From Epiperipatus broadwayi (taxonomy: Eukaryota; Onychophora; Udeonychophora; Euonychophora; Peripatidae), in NCBI GenBank assembly GCA_028023455.1, contig JAQFVV010006306.1:2445001-2509000 (forward strand): a stretch of 64,000 bases of DNA, read 5' to 3'. Below are positions 1 to 10,579 of this stretch, piece by piece. Below the pieces are notes generated by a model. It saw only the letters and a program-made list of their open reading frames with translations. It made no database searches and was not told the DNA's origin. Each line of letters opens with the position of its first letter. Position 1 is the stretch's first letter. The translations under genes and the position numbers were made by a program.

Positions 1-1504
1 TCTTTTACATTTGTGATTTTTTCCCCATATCTTCAGTCATTTTGCAGTAATTATTATCTGAAGATAATATAATTTGTACAACTATTTTTCTTCTTTTAAT
101 TATCTGCACAACATTTCTGTCCCAATTATTTCTTTTTGTGTGTATTTTAGCTGTTTTTCTTCTTTCTTTGTTTTTTTTTAACAGTCTGGAATTAAAATAG
201 TCATTCTTGTTCAAAAAGTGACATTTAATGATGGTTTTGGTAACATTAAACAGAAAAATGTATACCATTGGAAAAAAAAAATCAAACTTTTTTTTCTGAA
301 TATATTTTATAATATAATTGTTTTAATTATAAGGTATAAAAATTTATGTATTGCATTAAAATATTCTTTTATTGATAATCATTATCATATTTTTTTTTAA
401 AGTTTAAAATTAGATGAAGGAATATGTCTGCCAGCTTAAATCTCTAATCTATTTTTGTGAAGCTTGAATCCAAAAGATTAATAATGAAAGAGAAAATATA
501 ACAGCTATATGATCCGTGAAATTAAGGCTTGAAGAGGTTTCTGCCATCTGCTCTGACATTTGATCAATTGCTTTATTTAAATACTTTATATGTATGTGTG
601 TTGCTCAAATTAAATAAAACTACTTCCATTTTTGTTTCATATTTTAATAAACTTGTATTTTTCCGAGATAGTTTGAATCTTAAAATAGAACGTATTTTAA
701 AAATTCTGACCCATTTTTATTAAATAGTGTTTTCCCTTGATTTTTGAAAATGATTATTAAAAATCACGTGAATTAATTAAAAATTGTAAAAATATATATG
801 TGCAAATTGATAAATAACTGTAAATGATAGAAATCTATTAATTATTGAATGAATGTTGAGTTGAAAAAATTTCTATACTCTAGCTTGATGAATCTTGAAC
901 AATCTCACAGTCAAGTAAATATTGCTTGTTTCACAGTTTCTATACAAAAAAAAAGTAATTTTTTATAACAATTTTTTATATGTATTAAAAACATACAACA
1001 CCAATTATGCCATAGTATTAAATTAAGTCGCAACAAATCTTTTCTAAGTAATGAACATATATAAAATTAGGTCGACCTTGATCTAAGTTTCCAAAATTAA
1101 ATAATGCTTAGAGCGATTTAAAGCTACATTATTTGATTATAACCTTCACAAATGTTTTGATTCAAAACGTTAACGGCAGAAAGTCTGTCCGACTGTCCTC
1201 TTTACATATATCTATAAGAAAGATAAAAGAGCTTTGCATCCTACTACAGAGCAAATGTAGTGGATAAAACCTACTCATCAGCACGGCTGGCCTGAACTTG
1301 TTTGCTATTCCAAACGAACTTTTTGTTAATGCCCATAGGTATTCATGTATTAAAATTTGAAAAATTTTATCGAAAATTTATCCAAAACGAACGATTTCTA
1401 TTAGAAATGAAAGTAAAATAAAATGGATTCCAAAATCTTTTATTTAAAAAAAAAAAATACAGTACTGTATATATTGTTTAAGAATAATATATAAATTTAA
1501 AAAG
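1..1504. other. AT-rich non-coding stretch
   Basis: Only short open frames broken by poly-A and poly-T runs are present. I see no domain, splice-flanked exon or repeat shared with the rest of the window. Confidence 0.5.
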
Positions 1505-1887
1505 TAAAATAAAGATCAGGGTGGCTTTTGAGCGTTCCGTTATCAGATTTTCAATTGGATGGACGGTTGAAGAGTTGGAGTGTGGAGTGGATTGAAGCCT
1601 ATCCATTAAAGTATGAAGATTGGCTATCTTAATATATATCTGAGCACTTATAGCATATATGTGTAGAGATGGTAATCTGGACCAACTGATAATTGCTGGT
1701 TTAGCATGAAATGCGTTTATTGGTGATTATTTATCTTTTCGACATATATGTGTTCAAGTGCATCAGTGATATAAGATAGAATAGTGAGTGGTGGGTCGTG
1801 TGAAAGTCTGTGCTCATATGCCCTATATATTACATATATTGAAGCAGATATATAATAAGCCTGTATTTCAATTATTAAAATAAAGAT
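1505..1887 (+). mobile_element. HR-A element with 12-bp target duplication
   Basis: Copy of repeat family HR-A, seen at least eight times in the window. It is flanked by a perfect 12-bp direct repeat, TAAAATAAAGAT, at 1505-1516 and 1876-1887, which indicates insertion by target-primed or similar integration. The hammerhead segment at 1681-1724 keeps both stem I strands (ACCAA and TTGGT) and GAAA, but the first core reads CTGATAA instead of CTGATGA, so this copy should not cleave. No protein is encoded. Confidence 0.75.
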
Positions 1888-2606
1888 TTTAAAAACATCT
1901 AACTTTTGTTGAAGCGAAATCTCCCAACAGCTGTGCAAAAATGAGAGTTTTAGCTATTGTCTGTATTATTATCATTTTTTATTTCCTAAAATAAGTTGAA
2001 ATGTAATTTAGTAATAACTGTCTGGTGAATTTATCTGGTGATCTATTATGACTCATAACAATATACTCATAATTTATAAGTTTATGTTTGATAGACAAAA
2101 AATACATTGCACAGCATTTAATTAGCTAAACACGATTGTTTTGAAAAGATAATATACTATTATGGTTTAAAAATAAGCCATGTTTAAATATCAACATCTA
2201 TATTATTAGAAAAAAATAAAAACCGGAAGTAAAGGTGATGGAAACCTATATTCAAAATCGAAATATGCCGCCCTCAAAATTTTGCCACCCCAAGCAGTTT
2301 CTTGCTTTGCTGTAACTTTGGGTCGGTCCTGCTCCTCAGGATAGTCCAGTTAAAGATGATGAGTTTTTATAACTTTCTTTTATTGTATTATCTTATAGGT
2401 AAGAATGACCAGATAAGTAAAGTAGTTATTGATTAGTAATTGGATAGCTGTGATATGGGATAACTGCTCGAAAGAACAACTATATTTAACTGCTTCTTTC
2501 TTCAAGATAGCACTGATACTAGTGCATGTCCTAGATTTAACGTAGATTCCGATCACAATATTTACAATGCTCTAATTGAAATTATCTTTAAAACAGTAAG
2601 AACTGA
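1888..2606. other. AT-rich non-coding stretch
   Basis: No recognised feature apart from simple AT-rich sequence. The short stretch at 2260-2340 is less AT-rich but has no open frame or motif I can name. Confidence 0.4.
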
Positions 2607-2706
2607 GTGTTGGTGGTCGAGTGGTCAGCATAGCTGACTTACAAGCGGTTGTCCTGGGTTCGTGGGTTCACTTCCTGGCCAATGCTTTGATATATGAAAA
2701 AAAAGA
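2607..2706 (+). repeat. tRNA-derived SINE (family SINE-F)
   Basis: tRNA-like head with an A-box-like segment (TGGTCGAGTGG, about 2612) and a B-box-like segment around 2657-2675, followed by a 3' end resembling CCAATGC and an A-rich tail. Related copies lie at 18975-19085, 29230-29345 and 33735-33845 on the minus strand. The copy at 18975-19085 folds best, with a 7-bp acceptor-like stem GCATTGG/CCGATGC. The extended anticodon region and A-rich tail argue for a SINE rather than a working tRNA gene. Confidence 0.7.
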
Positions 2707-2756
2707 AGAAATGGACAAGCAGGAATTAGAAATGTTCAGACTTCTTGGATAATAAA

Positions 2757-3335
2757 ATGCAGCACAAATAATATATAGGGTATATGAGCACAGACTCACA
2801 CCAGCCACCACTCTATCTCCTAACACTGATACACTTGAACATATATATGTTGAAAAGATAAATAATCACCAATATATGTATTTCATGCTAAACCAGCAAT
2901 CATCAGTTGGTCCAGATTACCAACTCTACACATATATGTTATAAGTGCTCAGATATATATTAAGATAGCCAATCTTCATACTTTAATGGACAGGCTTCAA
3001 TCTACTCCTCACTCCAACTCTTCAACCGTCCATCCAATTGGAAATCTGATGATGGAACCCTCAAAGACCACCCTGAGGCCAAGATTCTTGTCACACCCAT
3101 GTTAACCTAAGGTCAATCTGTCCCCTCATGTACAGGACATAATTCATTTAATACATATACAAGGGATGGGCAGACATCTCTACTATGTAATAATTGAAAC
3201 ACAGGCTTATTATATACTTGTGTCTATATATGTAATATATAGGGTATATGAGAACGGACTTTTACACCACCCACCACTCTCCACTCTATCTCATAACACT
3301 GATACACTTGAACACACATATGTTGATAAAGTAAA
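2757..3335 (-). mobile_element. HR-A tandem pair, truncated
   Basis: Minus-strand HR-A unit followed by the start of a second direct unit. The block ATATATAGGGTATATGAG-like recurs at 2771 and 3235, a period of 464 bp. The second unit stops near 3335, just where its hammerhead would begin. The period is close to the 472 bp of the HR-A dimer at 61.3-62.1 kb. Confidence 0.7.
2868..2911 (-). ncRNA. hammerhead ribozyme, HR-A type, slightly decayed
   Basis: Type I layout on the minus strand. Stem I is ACCAA with TTGGT, the core is CTGATGA, stem II closes around a GTT loop, GAAA follows, then a short stem III and a UA cleavage site. The first stem II pair, normally G-C or G-U, is U-U here, so activity is doubtful. 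Core and stem I are intact. Confidence 0.6.
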
Positions 3336-3350
3336 TTTAAATTTATTTTT

Positions 3351-3488
3351 TTGGACATCTGTAGAGATTCCAACCAGGCAATAGGGCGATTTTCATGAAG
3401 TTCTTCAATTCTATTACTGTATCTGTAGATTTGACAGTCATTGACTATGTGGCTTATGGATTATGTTCTACCACATCTACATAGGTTA
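3351..3488 (-). pseudogene. LINE ORF2 C-terminal Cys/His motif remnant
   Basis: Minus-strand translation gives a CxCG segment, one internal stop, then SISHIVNDC, then an IEELHENRP stretch ending in WLESLQ. This spacing matches the cysteine/histidine tail found downstream of the reverse transcriptase in many arthropod-type non-LTR retrotransposons (CxC...HIVxxC...ELHxxxxxAxxWLxxL). Only about 45 residues remain and there is one stop codon, so it is a dead fragment. The adjoining 101-bp duplication begins inside its upstream sequence. Confidence 0.65.
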
Positions 3489-3500
3489 GCTGTTATTAAA

Positions 3501-3702
3501 TCCATTTTTGAAGCAAGTAACCACAATCACCATGAGTTGGAATAAATCTGTTGATGAGACCCCAGAAATATATATATCCAACTGGCTTTACTGATGGATA
3601 ATCCATTTTTGAAGCAAGTAACCACAATCACCATGAGTTGGAATAAATCTGTTGTTGAGACCCCAGAAATATATATATCCAACTGGCTTTACTGATGGAT
3701 AA
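3501..3702. repeat. 101-bp tandem duplication, two copies
   Basis: The block starting TCCATTTTTGAAGCAAG at 3501 repeats at 3602 with a single visible substitution near the middle (GATGAG versus GTTGAG). The near identity indicates a recent local duplication. Confidence 0.85.
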
Positions 3703-4085
3703 TAGATTATAAAAGAAACAGATAGTTAATAGCTTTCAATTAGAAACAAGATATAGAATATAATAGTAGAGATAAGTTAAAAGCTTTAAGTTAGAAACAA
3801 AATAGAGAATACAATGGTAGAGAGAAGTTGGAAAATATGAGTTCCATAGAATAAATGTTATGTAGAAAAGACTTAACAGTAAATATTGACATGAAGCAGT
3901 TAAAGATTGGAAGGGGGGGGGGATTAGAAAGAGAATATAGTGAGATAGAAGAATTGCATAGAAAAGATAGTTTCGATTTTATAAATAGTAAATAGAGACA
4001 AAGGAAGGAAGAAATGAAAAAATACTTTGAAAACATTACAATACACTGTATGTGATTTATGTTTTAGAAATATTAAGCTTTTATT
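3703..4085. other. AT-rich stretch with short G run
   Basis: Purine-rich non-coding DNA with loosely repeated phrases such as TTAGAAACAAGATA and TTAGAAACAAAATA, about 60 bp apart, and a G homopolymer near 3915. No supported coding content. Confidence 0.4.
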
Positions 4086-4097
4086 TACAATAATTCA

Positions 4098-4530
4098 AAA
4101 AATATAAGGGGTTTGAATTCAGACTTTCACATGATCTTCAACTCTCCATGCTATCTCATTTTGCTGATACACTTGATCACACACATATAGGCTTTGACCA
4201 CTCCACCATCAGATTTTCAATGAGATGCGCAGCTGAAGAGTTGAGGAGTGGAGTGGATTGAAACCTGTCCATTAAAGTATGAAGATTGACTATCTTAATA
4301 TAAGCTGAGCATTGATTGTATATATGTGTGGAGATGATAATCTGGATCAACTAATTAAGGCTGGTTTATCACAAAATTCATATATTGGTGATTATTTGTC
4401 TTTTCAATGTGTGTGTGATCAATTGTATCAGCAGTATGAAATAGCATGGAGAGTTGAAGGTCATGTGAAAGTCTGAGTTCAAACCCCCTATATATTACAT
4501 ATTGGAGTGCAGATATAAATAAGCCTGTAC
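4098..4530 (+). mobile_element. HR-A inverted pair, decayed
   Basis: A short minus-oriented HR-A piece (4098-4178) abuts a longer plus-oriented copy (4180-4530). The hammerhead position (4346-4389) is heavily mutated: the core reads CTAATTA and GAAA reads AAAA. The outer ends share the GGTTTGAA and TTCAAACC phrases, giving an inverted-repeat outline. Confidence 0.65.
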
Positions 4531-4811
4531 TGTAGAAAAAAATCATATATTAATTGAAAAAGTATATCATAATTAAAAATAGTATTAAATTTTTTATTGT
4601 TGAAAGAAGTTGCAAAAACTTTAATGGAGAGAAAAACTAGTATAGCACAGGTAAATAGTGAGAATCCAGTTAAATTATTAAAAAGTATAGGGAAAGATGA
4701 TTTGAATTTATAAGGTATTTATTATATAATTTATTACTTGAAGGTCAGCCTTTTAATTATTTTTTTCAACAGTTATGATTTCTATAGAGAAAAACTTAAA
4801 TCTGTCAAATG

Positions 4812-5040
4812 GTAAGACTCTGAATAGTCAAAATGAGACATAAATCACGACCCTATTCTCTTAAGCTTGTAAGTTATAAACAATGAGGAGGGATTGCCAA
4901 TTCCTCAACAAGCTTTGTGATAAATGCTTAGCTAGAGAAAGCATTTAAAATATCTCTGTCAGCCCCCCCCCCCAAACCTCTGACCATGTTTTCGTGCTTT
5001 GGCACTCCTCAGAGAGGTGTTAGGGTATTTCATAAATTCA
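4812..5040 (-). mobile_element. HR-E element, partial
   Basis: Minus-strand relative of the element at 43440-43875. They share the AAGCTTGTAAGTTATAAAC block, the GCTAAGCATTTATCACAAAG block and the ribozyme. It is truncated upstream of the ribozyme at about 5040. A poly-C run at about 4962-4973 interrupts one otherwise shared region. Confidence 0.65.
4976..5018 (-). ncRNA. hammerhead ribozyme, HR-E type
   Basis: The most canonical core in the window. On the minus strand, stem I is ACCTCT with AGAGGT (6 perfect pairs). The core is CTGAGGA. Stem II is GTGC with GCAC around a CAAA loop, so the 10.1-11.1 pair is G-C. GAAA follows, then a short stem III segment (ACATGG) and the cleavage triplet GTC. 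Known hammerheads allow any base at position 7, so CTGAGGA is acceptable. The first stem III pair after A15.1-U16.1 is mismatched (A/G), which may weaken it. Confidence 0.8.
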
Positions 5041-5170
5041 GAATAATTAATCTCACATGGGGTTAAATTGCCTTCACAATAGATGCACTTCTAAAAGAAT
5101 AATCATGCTTCTATTTGAAGGAACAGTTTGTGTTTATAAGCTAGAGACAGTTGCAATGTTGAGAAGTATC

Positions 5171-5675
5171 ATTGGCAGATGTAAATAAACATCACATGAC
5201 CACCACTTCTTATGCTTATGTATAACTGTTTTAAAACAGGCAACGTGATGTTTATTGGCTTAAAACCAAAACCTGCCTAATGGGATAGTGGTGGCTATGA
5301 TTATTAAAGAACCAAAGACACCAAAATGTATGGGTGCTGAACTGAGTTCAGACTCATATGACTGTATAAGCTAATGGGCTTGAATTGAAAACATTAAGGT
5401 GTTTTCAGTTTAAGACTCATACTTTTGTAGTTAAATGGAGATAAAAGGTGGCTGCTGGAGGGTTGCATTAGATCCTAAGATCTAGGTGCAGTGCTCTCAG
5501 ATCCAAGGCTCCTCACTGACGAAGGCCACAAGCCAGAAACTAGTCTGGGGATATTGGATGAGTAGGCACTAGATAGGGATTTTATGCACCAGCCTTCTGG
5601 CATCCATTGATTACTCTAGCTTGCTGTGTGTGGCAATACATAAAGTGAGTTTTGCCTGTTTTATTGGCAGATGTA
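5171..5675 (+). mobile_element. HR-B element with 13-bp target duplication
   Basis: Nearly complete HR-B monomer bounded by a perfect 13-bp direct repeat, ATTGGCAGATGTA, at 5171-5183 and 5663-5675. The left edge carries a short inverted copy of the element's own 3' end (5186-5243). The body holds a B-box-like phrase, the ribozyme, and the terminal segment ending in GAGTTTTGCCTGTTTTA. No ORF. The long target duplication favours integration by a retroelement enzyme rather than a cut-and-paste transposase. Confidence 0.85.
5510..5551 (+). ncRNA. hammerhead ribozyme, HR-B type
   Basis: Stem I TCCTCA with TGGGGA (6 pairs, one G-U), core CTGACGA, stem II GGC with GCC around CACAA, core GAAA, stem III from the palindrome ACTAGT, cleavage after GTC. 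An A-A opposition separates the core from stem II in place of the usual G-C pair. The palindromic stem III cannot form a stable monomer hairpin but pairs well between two units. Confidence 0.75.
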
Positions 5676-5739
5676 CAGAGCAATATTAATTATTTGTTTG
5701 ATTGATCTTGAAAAGCCAGTCAGTAAAATGAACTTGGAT

Positions 5740-6087
5740 TATTTTGTTGGATATTGAAAAAGAAAGCTATACATTAGAATAGGAAGTACTTATTAAATTT
5801 ATATATGAGGAAAGAGCTGTTTAAGATTAAGTAGTCTTTTTAGGGAGAAGTTTGATATAGGAAGAGAGGTGAGGCAGGTAGATTATCTATTTCCTGTTTT
5901 ACGAGTTGTCAAACCAGAAATGTTTGCTAAGATAGAATTGGTATTGAGGTTGGGCTGGTTAATTGTATTAAGATTTACTGATGATTTAACAGTATTTGCA
6001 AATAATAAGATTGAACTTAACAAAATGTTATATGTGATTAAAGTTACAGAAAATTGGAAATTTTCAACAAATAAAATCAAACCATGA
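5740..6087 (+). pseudogene. LINE reverse transcriptase fragment
   Basis: Translation shows REVRQVDYLFPVL, matching the RT motif RGVRQGDPLSP. About 35 residues later comes LRFTDDLTVFANN, matching the catalytic LRFADD block with Ala changed to Thr, then a stretch like the downstream GLKIN.KTK motif. This is the palm region of a non-LTR retrotransposon RT. Upstream frames contain stops, and sequence after 6087 is unrelated AT-rich DNA, so only a fragment survives. It may belong to the same family as the fragments at 35.4-37.6 and 63.4-64 kb. Confidence 0.7.
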
Positions 6088-6246
6088 ATTAACTTAAAAA
6101 TCTAAATGTTTGCAAAGACATAAAGCCATCTCAACTTGTAGATTGGTAAAATGAAAAATGTTTAAAAAATAAACAATATATTAGCATAAATTAGAATATT
6201 ATTTATTAACAAATATTTATTAATAAATAAATATATGATCTAATAA

Positions 6247-6350
6247 TAACATGAAAGGCTAAAACCATGTGCAGTCATTATTACATCTGATTGGCTGTCA
6301 CATAAGCATTTTTAAGGCGTTTCTGTCAAAGGTTTTAGCCTTTCACGTTA
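6247..6350. repeat. small MITE-like inverted repeat
   Basis: 104-bp unit with terminal inverted repeats of about 20 bp (TAAC-A/G-TGAAAGGCTAAAACC). The inner 15 bp, TGAAAGGCTAAAACC at 6252-6266 and its complement at 6331-6345, match perfectly. No coding capacity. I cannot assign a superfamily because no target duplication is obvious. Confidence 0.5.
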
Positions 6351-6479
6351 GTAAATAAAATAAATAAATGAAAATTCATTATATTTGATTACAAAGAAAT
6401 TTTGCATTGTAAGTGTACAACTTTTAATTCCGTACAGCGCTGTAATAAAAATTGTGCCGTACAAGTCCTGATCAAAAAA

Positions 6480-6655
6480 AAGAATAGTTTAATTTATTAA
6501 TGAATATTTACTTATTCAACACGTATGTAAATATTACACAGGATAAAAAAATTTAAAATAAAAAATAAATACTAATTCATCAAATGCTTTCGGTACTATA
6601 TACCAGATTCAAACTGAACAGTTAATATTCCAGTGCGTGCTCAATGGGACATTCA
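6480..6655 (-). repeat. PLE terminal sequence, inverted copy
   Basis: On the minus strand this matches the sequence just downstream of the GIY-YIG stop codon at 7264-7420: the TCCCATTGAGC start, the GAATCTGRTA block, the TACCGAAA block, and the long AT tail. It therefore looks like an inverted terminal piece flanking the PLE fragment. Direct and inverted terminal repeats are a known PLE trait. Confidence 0.6.
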
Positions 6656-7263
6656 TATTACATTGATTAATGACATTATTAGACTTAGCAGTAAACCAAG
6701 CCTCTTTCAACTTCCTCTTCCTACTATTAGGCTCATTGCAAATCACACTAATCATTTGAGGAAAACGTATTTATTTCATAATAAAGTCTGGTTTAAACAA
6801 AATATGGAGAAAAAGAAGAAAACAGATAAGGAATGGATTTCTTTGTCATATGTGGCGTCTATAAGTATGAAATTGAAGAAAATAATTGGTAATGATTATA
6901 ATGTTGGTCTTAGACCACCCTTATGTTTAAATAGGTTAATAAATAATTCAAATGATAGTGTGGATGATGATGATAAATATGGAGTTGTGTATTCAGTTAT
7001 TTGCCGTTTGTCTGGTTGTAATGCTACTTATTATGGGAAACTAAAGCTAATGTATCAACAAGGTTGCGGCAACATGTTTAACAATATAGGAAATCTAAAA
7101 TGGAATCTCATGTTAATTCAGTATTTGTTAATCATGAGAAAATTAGTAGGCATGAATGTTTTCCTCAAATGATTTGTGCTGTTTGCATCGAGCCTAATGA
7201 TAGGAAGAGGAAGTTGAAAAAAGCTTGGGTTATCGCTAAGTCTAATGACATCAACATAATATG
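6640..7263 (+). pseudogene. Penelope-like element C-terminus with GIY-YIG nuclease domain
   Basis: The open frame 6633-7172 plus a -1/+1 shifted continuation to the stop at 7263 encodes the C-terminal part of a PLE protein. Visible features in order: a linker with ISLSYVASISMKLKK, then LRPPLCLNRLINNSND, then the nuclease start GVVYSVIC...CNATYYGK (the GVVY/YYG pair of the GIY-YIG fold), then after the frameshift NHEKISRHECFP and NDRKRKLKKAW. The same order occurs at 31.1-31.6 kb and 11.4-11.9 kb. In intact PLEs this domain makes the nick for target-primed integration. The frame break near 7100-7170 means this copy is dead. Confidence 0.8.
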
Positions 7264-7440
7264 AGTGGTCCCATTGAGCCATTCAGTTTAAATTAATCGT
7301 CATGAATCTGATACACACTACCGAAAATACTTGGTGAATTAGTATTTATTTTGTATTTTAAATTTTTTTACTCTGTGTAACATTTTTATATGTGTTGGAT
7401 ATTTACATTTGGAGCAGAGTTAGTGATATTTACTATATTA
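7264..7440 (+). repeat. PLE 3' terminal region
   Basis: Non-coding sequence after the PLE stop codon, shared with 11890-12060, 12440-12610 and, inverted, 6480-6655. It ends where the next PLE fragment begins, which is the head-to-tail arrangement typical of PLEs. Confidence 0.55.
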
Positions 7441-8935
7441 TAAATTATGGATTATCGTTATGATTGGAAGCATGTGGAGACTGAAGTTATTTAAGGGGAT
7501 TGTTAAAGTAGAAGAACAATTATAATTTTTGAAGAAGTGCGTACAATATAAGGTATTTCCAAACTGTTGTAGAATTGTTATTGATCAATCTATTTATATG
7601 AGGAAAGACGCTATTGGTTTAATGCAAATGATGTTATTGAAGTTTACTGTTAAAGCATGTAAAAGACAGTTATATGTAAATGTAGCAAGAAAGAAAAAAT
7701 TGTTGGCAATTTATTCAGTGTCAAATGGCATTATTTGCTAGTGTGAAGGATTATAGATTTATTTGCAATGTAAATTTGACGATAAATTTAAGTTTTTGGC
7801 AAGCAAACAACGTGTAATTATCTATAATGAAAGCAAGAGAATTATGTAAATTTATCAAATATGGAAATGTCATCAGAGTTTAAATCTTTCTTGGAATATG
7901 GTCTGAGATTTATTGGTGGGGGTTGATACAACCCAAATATGGAAATTATTGCGAATGTGAGTTGGCTTATGAATGTTCAGTGAAAAAAGAGGATGTGATT
8001 AAAAAAGTTGCATCTCTATTAAAAGATAAATATTATTTTGAATAGAGTAATTGTTGGTATAAAGTAGTTAATAGGTTTAAACATATGTTACAAGAAGAAA
8101 ACATTATACGTATGAAGGAGGACAAAGACAATAGATTTGTTTTAATGAGTAAACATGTAATATAATGAAAAAATCTGTAAACAAATTGATAATTTGAAAT
8201 TTCAAAGAATTGAAAATGAAAATGTAAGTGTATGGAAAGGGAGGTTTATTCCCAAGATTTTGCATCCATGTGTGGGGAAAGTATGAGGAAAGAATATTTG
8301 AAAATTTATCCATTAGCAGCAATTATTCCAAGAATGTTTGCTAATATTTAGATACATAAAGAGAATGCTCCATTGAGATTAGTGATTGACTTTGGTAGCT
8401 GCAAGATTTTATAGGTTTTGGCAGGTTTATGATTAAATCTGTTTGAATTTGTACATGTTTTAGAATCTGCTAAATATGTTCAGGATTATTATATGACCTC
8501 ATTGGATGTTTGAAAATTATATGAATCTGTGGATCGTGGACAATCTATAAGTATAATCGAAAAAGTTTTAATTGATAATGATGTAGATGTATGTAAAGTG
8601 AAATTTATTATAGATGTTTTGAAATGGATTGATAGTGATATTACTGTAAGACATGGGGAGTATAAGTATCACATGAAGAATGGTTGACCAATAGGTTTGA
8701 CAGTAAGTGGTGTTTTTTGTAATTTGTATGTTTCAGAAATGGAAAAATGCATTGTAGAGCCATTTATAAATGACATTGATAATATTTTGTATAGGAGATA
8801 TGTGGATGATGTGTGTATGGACCAAGAAAATTGATTTGAAGATATTTTCATTAATTTGTATAATAATTTGTGTTTAATATGGACTATGGAATTTGAGGAT
8901 AATATGTCTCTGAATATGTAGAGATTATAATGAGT
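7441..8935 (+). pseudogene. Penelope-like element, N-terminal region and reverse transcriptase
   Basis: Several frames with stops together give the PLE order. An N-terminal block (KKCVQYKVFPNCCRI) and PNMEIIANV are followed by the RT motifs: motif A TSLDV-stop-KLYESV, motif B around PIGLTVSGVFCNLY, and the catalytic motif C YRRYVDDVC with YVDD codons at about 8799-8810. Motif order and the Y-V-D-D signature fit PLE reverse transcriptases, which are related to telomerase. At least six stop codons interrupt it, and it ends near 8935 before the GIY-YIG domain, where the possible LTR at 8942 begins. It lies directly downstream of another PLE's C-terminus, so the two form a partial tandem. Confidence 0.8.
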
Positions 8936-8941
8936 TTGTAT

Positions 8942-9587
8942 TGTACCGAGACAAAGTCAGTACAGTATATACCCACACACACGAGCAGTGTAAATACTCT
9001 ATCTTTTATTTACTTTCAATTTATGATAAAAATAAATGTAGTTTTCTTTCAATGCTTTATAAAATACACTATAAAATAAAATGTTAATATTTCTGATTAA
9101 ATAATTTAAGGCTTTCATATAATCTATTATAATAATATTCTCTAAAAATAAAATATAAAGCATCACTAATATGCCACTTTAAATCTCAATAAATGATTTC
9201 TACTTGTATATGCCGCGGGGGTAATTAAAAAGGGGTTTATTTTAAATTATAACTATAGCGAAAGTTAAAAGCTTATAGAGGTGATTTTGAGATTAAATGC
9301 TCGACTTTTAAACTAATGTAAGTTAAATTGTTATCTTAAAACACGCACGCATGTATGTATAAAAGGTGAATAAGTATGAATTTTTTCTAACTGAGATTGC
9401 AATGTGAGATTGCATAAACCTAAGATTGCCTCAAGCATATGGATTGAATGAACATTACGTATGACACGGACCCCAACGACAACTCAGAGAATATTGAACT
9501 CTGGGTGGAGATTGGATCCTCAGATAATAACCAACCCATATAAATATGAGTCTTAGTCTTTGTCTTTACACACACATCTCGGTTACA
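8942..9587 (+). mobile_element. possible solo LTR
   Basis: Starts TGTACCGAGA and ends TCTCGGTTACA, so the ends are inverted complements apart from one base. A TATA-like phrase, CATATAAATATGAG, lies about 50 bp before the right end, where an LTR promoter would sit. It interrupts the PLE RT. I see no second copy and no clear target duplication or primer-binding site, so the call is tentative. Confidence 0.3.
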
Positions 9588-10579
9588 GTTTTTTACATTC
9601 TTTGTTTTGTTTTGCTTATGCTTATAGTTTTTTTAAATTCCTCCGGAAGCTACAACTAGGACTTTCTTTTTTTGCTATCCGGTTTATCCAATATGACCAC
9701 TGTGAAATTAACCTTTAGAGCGTCGATCGTCATGATGGGCTAAGAAACCCCTCAGTGATTGATCGACGCTCCGCCGCCAGAACATCTCCACAGCTATGAA
9801 TGATCAACAACAGTGCCGTCCAAACATCGTACTCCAATCAGTCCAAAGACGTTGTTCCGTTTGACATACAAGAATCGTCCAAACATACTACGCTGAACTT
9901 ATATAAAATGAATAACCATTTATTATGGAACAGTATCCAACAGGTTCGAACCCTCCCCAAATTAGAAGCAGCAGAAGACTACGCAAAATCCTAGGTAAAC
10001 ACTTTATTTCTTTTATGCTCACATTCATTCCTTACGTAGACTTTAAAAGGCAATCTCATAAGTAATTAAATTCGACTTTCGTAAATCAAAATATAAAATG
10101 ATCCGTAATCCCTCATATTTGAATCTTAATATTTTAATTTCAACTTTCGTAAATAAAAAAATATCAGATGCTATATAGTTCCTCTTATTTAAATCTTAAG
10201 ACTTTTCCTGTTATGAACTTTGATCATAATTATTATTTTCTTTCGCAAATAAATTATAACACACACCTAATTTCAAATGTAAAAGAAGGAAATATATTAT
10301 ATCATCCATGTTTATTATGCATAATATGTTCTTTTCTGTGCGAATGCGAGAATGCGTGTATGTGCGTGCAAATAAAGCAATTAATTAATGTTTCATTTTT
10401 TTTATATTCAATAAATTCTTTTTTTATTTAAACAAGTCGAGCATTCCTCAAATCATTCTCTATAATTAAAATATGTTTTTTTTTTTAAGTATTATAATCA
10501 GCATTTATTCATGCGATTAATTATTTTACTTTTAAATTTGTCTTTCTTATTTTTTTTGTTTTGTTTATTTCTTTAAGTT
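9588..10579 (+). other. GC-richer stretch with one unexplained short ORF
   Basis: 9600-10010 is less AT-rich than its surroundings. It contains an open frame at 9800-9994 (64 codons, no recognised domain) ending at a TAG inside CCTAGGTAAAC, which also looks like a 5' splice donor. It could be the start of a retroelement gag, an exon, or chance. From 10020 to 10579 I see only AT-rich DNA, with two short related phrases (AAATCTTAATATTTTAA and AAATCTTAAGACTTTTC). Confidence 0.25.
9718..9771 (+). other. strong hairpin with 11-bp stem
   Basis: GAGCGTCGATC at 9718-9728 pairs perfectly with GATCGACGCTC at 9761-9771 across a 32-nt loop. It is GC-rich in a very AT-rich context. It does not match a hammerhead core or a histone-type stem-loop. 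Confidence 0.5.

Noticed and set aside
2607-2706. Functional tRNA gene
   Set aside because: The acceptor strands pair poorly, the anticodon region is abnormal, and an A-rich SINE tail follows directly. Four related copies share the tail.
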